A model generated the notes under the pieces. The model had not been told where the DNA came from. It made no database searches and was given only the letters and a program-made list of their open reading frames with translations. Positions 61,550 through 64,000 of a stretch of DNA of 64,000 bases are shown here, piece by piece. The DNA comes from Hydnum rufescens UP504 (lineage: Eukaryota; Basidiomycota; Agaricomycetes; Cantharellales; Hydnaceae). The stretch is taken from the NCBI GenBank assembly GCA_014904985.1, contig MU128931.1, forward strand, positions 1 through 64,000, given 5' to 3'. The translations under genes and the position numbers were made by a program. Each line of letters begins with the position of its first letter. Within the stretch, counting starts at the first letter, position 1.

Positions 61550-61690
61550 GTCGCGGGGCAGGCCCGTATTGGGGAGGAGGGAGAGACAAGGTGGAAACGA
61601 ACGGAAGAACGAAGATACTGTGGTGGACTGCGGGATAGCTGATATTGATCCTTACGTCAGCATTTCCGCCTTGAGCTGTTAGCGTCCATC
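61550..61690. promoter_or_regulatory. 141-bp divergent promoter, GT31 / THI20-like
   Basis: Both start codons lie within 141 bp of each other on opposite strands. I recognise no named element, and no TPP-riboswitch-like sequence is visible. Confidence 0.45.
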
Positions 61691-63815
61691 ATGGTCGACC
61701 TTCACTCGGTCCTTACGATTGCCGGATCTGATCCATCTGGTGGTGCCGGGATTCAGGCAGGGAAAATATTGCACACTAGCACTCCTTATTGATCATTCCA
61801 ACAGGCCGATTTAAAGACGTTCACTGCCCTTGGCTGCTACGGCACAAGCGTTGTGACCGCTCTTACGGCTCAGAACACTCTTGGAGTCCAGGCTGTCCAC
61901 TCGTGCGGATCAGATTTTGTCGATAAGCAGGTTATTTTTCCCTGCTTTGGGGTTCCAACTATCGAGTTTTGACTGGATGGCTGTTCAGCTCACATCCGTT
62001 CTGGAGGACATTCCTGTTCATGCCATCAAGACAGGGATGCTCTACGATGGCGGAACAATTGCAAAGGTTGTTCAACGTATCACCAGCCATTTCGAAGCAA
62101 ATGGAAAATCCCCTCTCGTAGTGGATCCTGTGATTGTATCTACCTCTGGATATCGTCTGTTGGATGCTTCCGCCACCGATGCTATGCGGCTTGACTTGAT
62201 GCCCTTGGCAGCTATAGTCACACCCAATATTCCAGAGGCCGAATATCTCCTCTCGGCCAGTGGATATGCGGAAATCGGTTCCATCCCAGCCATGAAGCTT
62301 GCCGCTGAACGTCTGGCAGCGGGTGGCCACACGGCTATTCTTGTTAAAGGAGGCCACTTGGTGATTCATTCTGAACAGCTTGATCAGCTAGATGTCAGCG
62401 ACTGCGTAATCGAATACGCTGATATGTGCAATCCTGATTATCCCAAGATTCTTCGCGCTGCGAATGGCCCATGCAACGACATTCATAGTGATTTGGTCGT
62501 AGATGTGCTCTTTGAACCAAATCCAACCAAGAGGGTGCAGCCCTTTACTCTATTCGCTCGTCATCGCATCACCACCAAAAGGACTCATGGAACTGGATGC
62601 ACGCTTAGCGCGGCTATTGCTTGTGAACTGGCTAAAGGGCAATCAGGCATGCCTTTTCGTTTCTTGCGGACCATGTGGATTAACCGGTATGGTGTGCAGT
62701 ATTGGCAGCGACGAGATTGGCAATAACATACACCCATATGGGTATTGCTACCGCATTGCCCGTTGGTCGTGGCCATGGTCCTCTCAACCATTTGCATTCC
62801 TTAATCACCCGCGTTGTCCCCCAGTATGCCTGGTGTTCATTGGTCACTGTTCATCCGCACTCATGATAATTGTCCCAACTTTTTCAGAGTGACGGCGCAC
62901 TCGCCGTTCCCATTCGTCGCTTCCTTGATTAGAGAGAACCAGGAGACGTGGGACGGCTATGTAAAGCATCCTTTTGTACAGCAAATTGGCAGGGGAACAC
63001 TGCCCAAGGAGTGCTTCATACATTTCATCAAGTTGAGTTATTGCTATTCTCGGGACTCTTGAGTGATTGAATCTATCTTTTTGGTGTTAGGCAAGATTAT
63101 TTGTATTTAAAGTATTATGCCCGGGCGCATGGGTGTGCTTGATCGCGATGCGTATATGCCCAAATCTAACAGCAGTTAAAATATTTCAGGCTGCTGGCAG
63201 CAAAAGCAAGTGATATTTTGTCCATCCAAAGCTCAGCCACCATCATGTTGCAGGTCGCGCGTGAGAGTAAGATGCTCGAGTCCTTTTGCGTGGAATGGGG
63301 GCTGTCATCCTCGGAAATTGCTACTACTCCCGAATCCACCGTCACCGCTGCGTACGGGTCCTTCATTCTTGATTCAGGATTAAAAGGCGATGATGTATCT
63401 CTCCTTGTGGCCCTAGCAGCTTGTCTGCTTGGATATGGGGAGGTGGGGCTGTGGCTTGCCTATAAGTCTCAGCATGCAGAAAGTGGGACCATTCTTGAAG
63501 GGAATCCTTATCGCAAGTATGTACTCTGTCACTGGAGTGCCAGCTCGGGCCAATAACTGATATTATGAACAGGTGGGTAGAAGACTATTCTGGCCAGGAA
63601 TATCAGGCTGCTTGTTGTGAAGGAATATGTATGAGCCATTGCCTCAAGTCATCCACTCTTCTCACACCCTCCATTCATGCAATTCAGATACATTAGAAGC
63701 CCGGATAGCGGCTGATCCTCCTTCTCCCTCTCGTTTCCGTGAGCTGAGCAAGATATGGTCCAGATGTGTGGAGTTGGAGAAAGGGTTCTGGGATATGGCT
63801 ATCTCTCTGTCATAG
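61691..63815 (+). CDS. Hydroxymethylpyrimidine(-P) kinase fused to TENA/thiaminase II, THI20-like
   Basis: Nine exons encode a bifunctional thiamine enzyme. N-terminal ThiD domain: [15 protein letters not shown] joined to [15 protein letters not shown], then [44 protein letters not shown] and the anion-hole motif [19 protein letters not shown], ending [12 protein letters not shown]-terminal TENA domain: [60 protein letters not shown], then CLLGYGEVG and a final [19 protein letters not shown]. It phosphorylates HMP to HMP-PP and salvages thiamine breakdown products. This matches the yeast THI20/21/22 order. Introns 61757-61804 (GCAGGG) and 62647-62699 (GCATGC) are GC-AG; the first contains no GT at all. 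ATG 61691 precedes the canonical start of the fold. Confidence 0.94.
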
Positions 63816-64000
63816 AACCTTTATTATAGCATTTTGCACCAAAGTGTGGAATTGGGCTCTGAAGAGTGTCAGTGCTTGGTGGTGTATGTGCATTACGTAA
63901 TCAAGCATAGGTCTGTCTCATCTAGGGCAAGCAGGACCACACCTAGGAGATTGGGATCTACCAGTAGATTAGGCCAAGACCAGGGACTACACAGATGTTC
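63816..64000. other. 3' flank of the THI20-like gene
   Basis: The last 185 bp of the window. Expected 3' UTR; nothing else is seen. Confidence 0.5.

Noticed and set aside
37251..63815. Idea that the ThDP-dependent phosphoketolase and the thiamine gene THI20-like form a functional cluster.
   Set aside because: They are over 20 kb apart with many unrelated genes between, and no shared regulation is visible.

Overview
The window looks like a gene-dense piece of a filamentous basidiomycete genome, most likely Agaricomycotina (Rhizoctonia/Ceratobasidium-like by general feel, which is inference only). The evidence is many short introns (about 48-100 bp, most 50-65), genes 50-600 bp apart on alternating strands, and fungal orthologues such as a polo kinase with two polo boxes, separase, VPS16, an alternative NADH dehydrogenase, a Galpha and a THI20-type fusion. 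I traced roughly 150 introns by hand by joining exons to conserved protein motifs.

Layout. 1-4.5 kb: a RecQ helicase (+) whose 5' end I could not fix. 4.5-7.9 kb: a gene-poor stretch with a decayed SRPK-like kinase on the minus strand. 7.9-13.6 kb: a proline-rich ORF (+), a CIR_N/LENG1-like protein (-), a hotdog thioesterase (+) and a CFAP20/DUF667 protein (+). 14.6-25.4 kb: polo-like kinase (+), a large disordered RING-H2 protein (-), VPS16 (+) and RPB10 (-). 25.5-32.8 kb: separase (+) with one apparent frameshift. 33-41.4 kb: MIX17/CHCHD2 (-), an mL45/MBA1 Tim44-like protein (+), NMD3 (-) and a 29-exon phosphoketolase (-). 41.4-44.9 kb: no recognisable gene. 44.9-47.5 kb: a TM7S3/TM198-like membrane protein (+). 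47.5-50.4 kb: gene-poor, with hairpins and one unidentified ORF. 50.4-53.0 kb: alternative NADH dehydrogenase (+). 54.2-63.8 kb: Galpha (+), a JMJD4-like JmjC protein (-), a GT31 hexosyltransferase (-) and a THI20-like thiamine enzyme (+).

How the genes relate. There are no operons or biosynthetic clusters; these are housekeeping genes in compact divergent and convergent pairs. Several concern chromosome segregation and genome stability (RecQ, polo kinase, separase), the mitochondrion (MIX17, mL45, NADH dehydrogenase), ribosomes and transcription (NMD3, RPB10) and vacuolar fusion (VPS16). Two divergent pairs share only about 81-84 bp between start codons.

Most unusual signals: at least eleven GC-AG introns supported by reading phase and conserved motifs (about 7% of the introns traced), micro-exons of 7 and 10 nt in the phosphoketolase gene, first exons of 3 nt (RPB10) and 6 nt (MIX17), a ciliary-family CFAP20 protein in a presumably non-flagellate fungus, a homopolymer frameshift in separase, and a three-copy peptide repeat in the tail of the GT31 enzyme.
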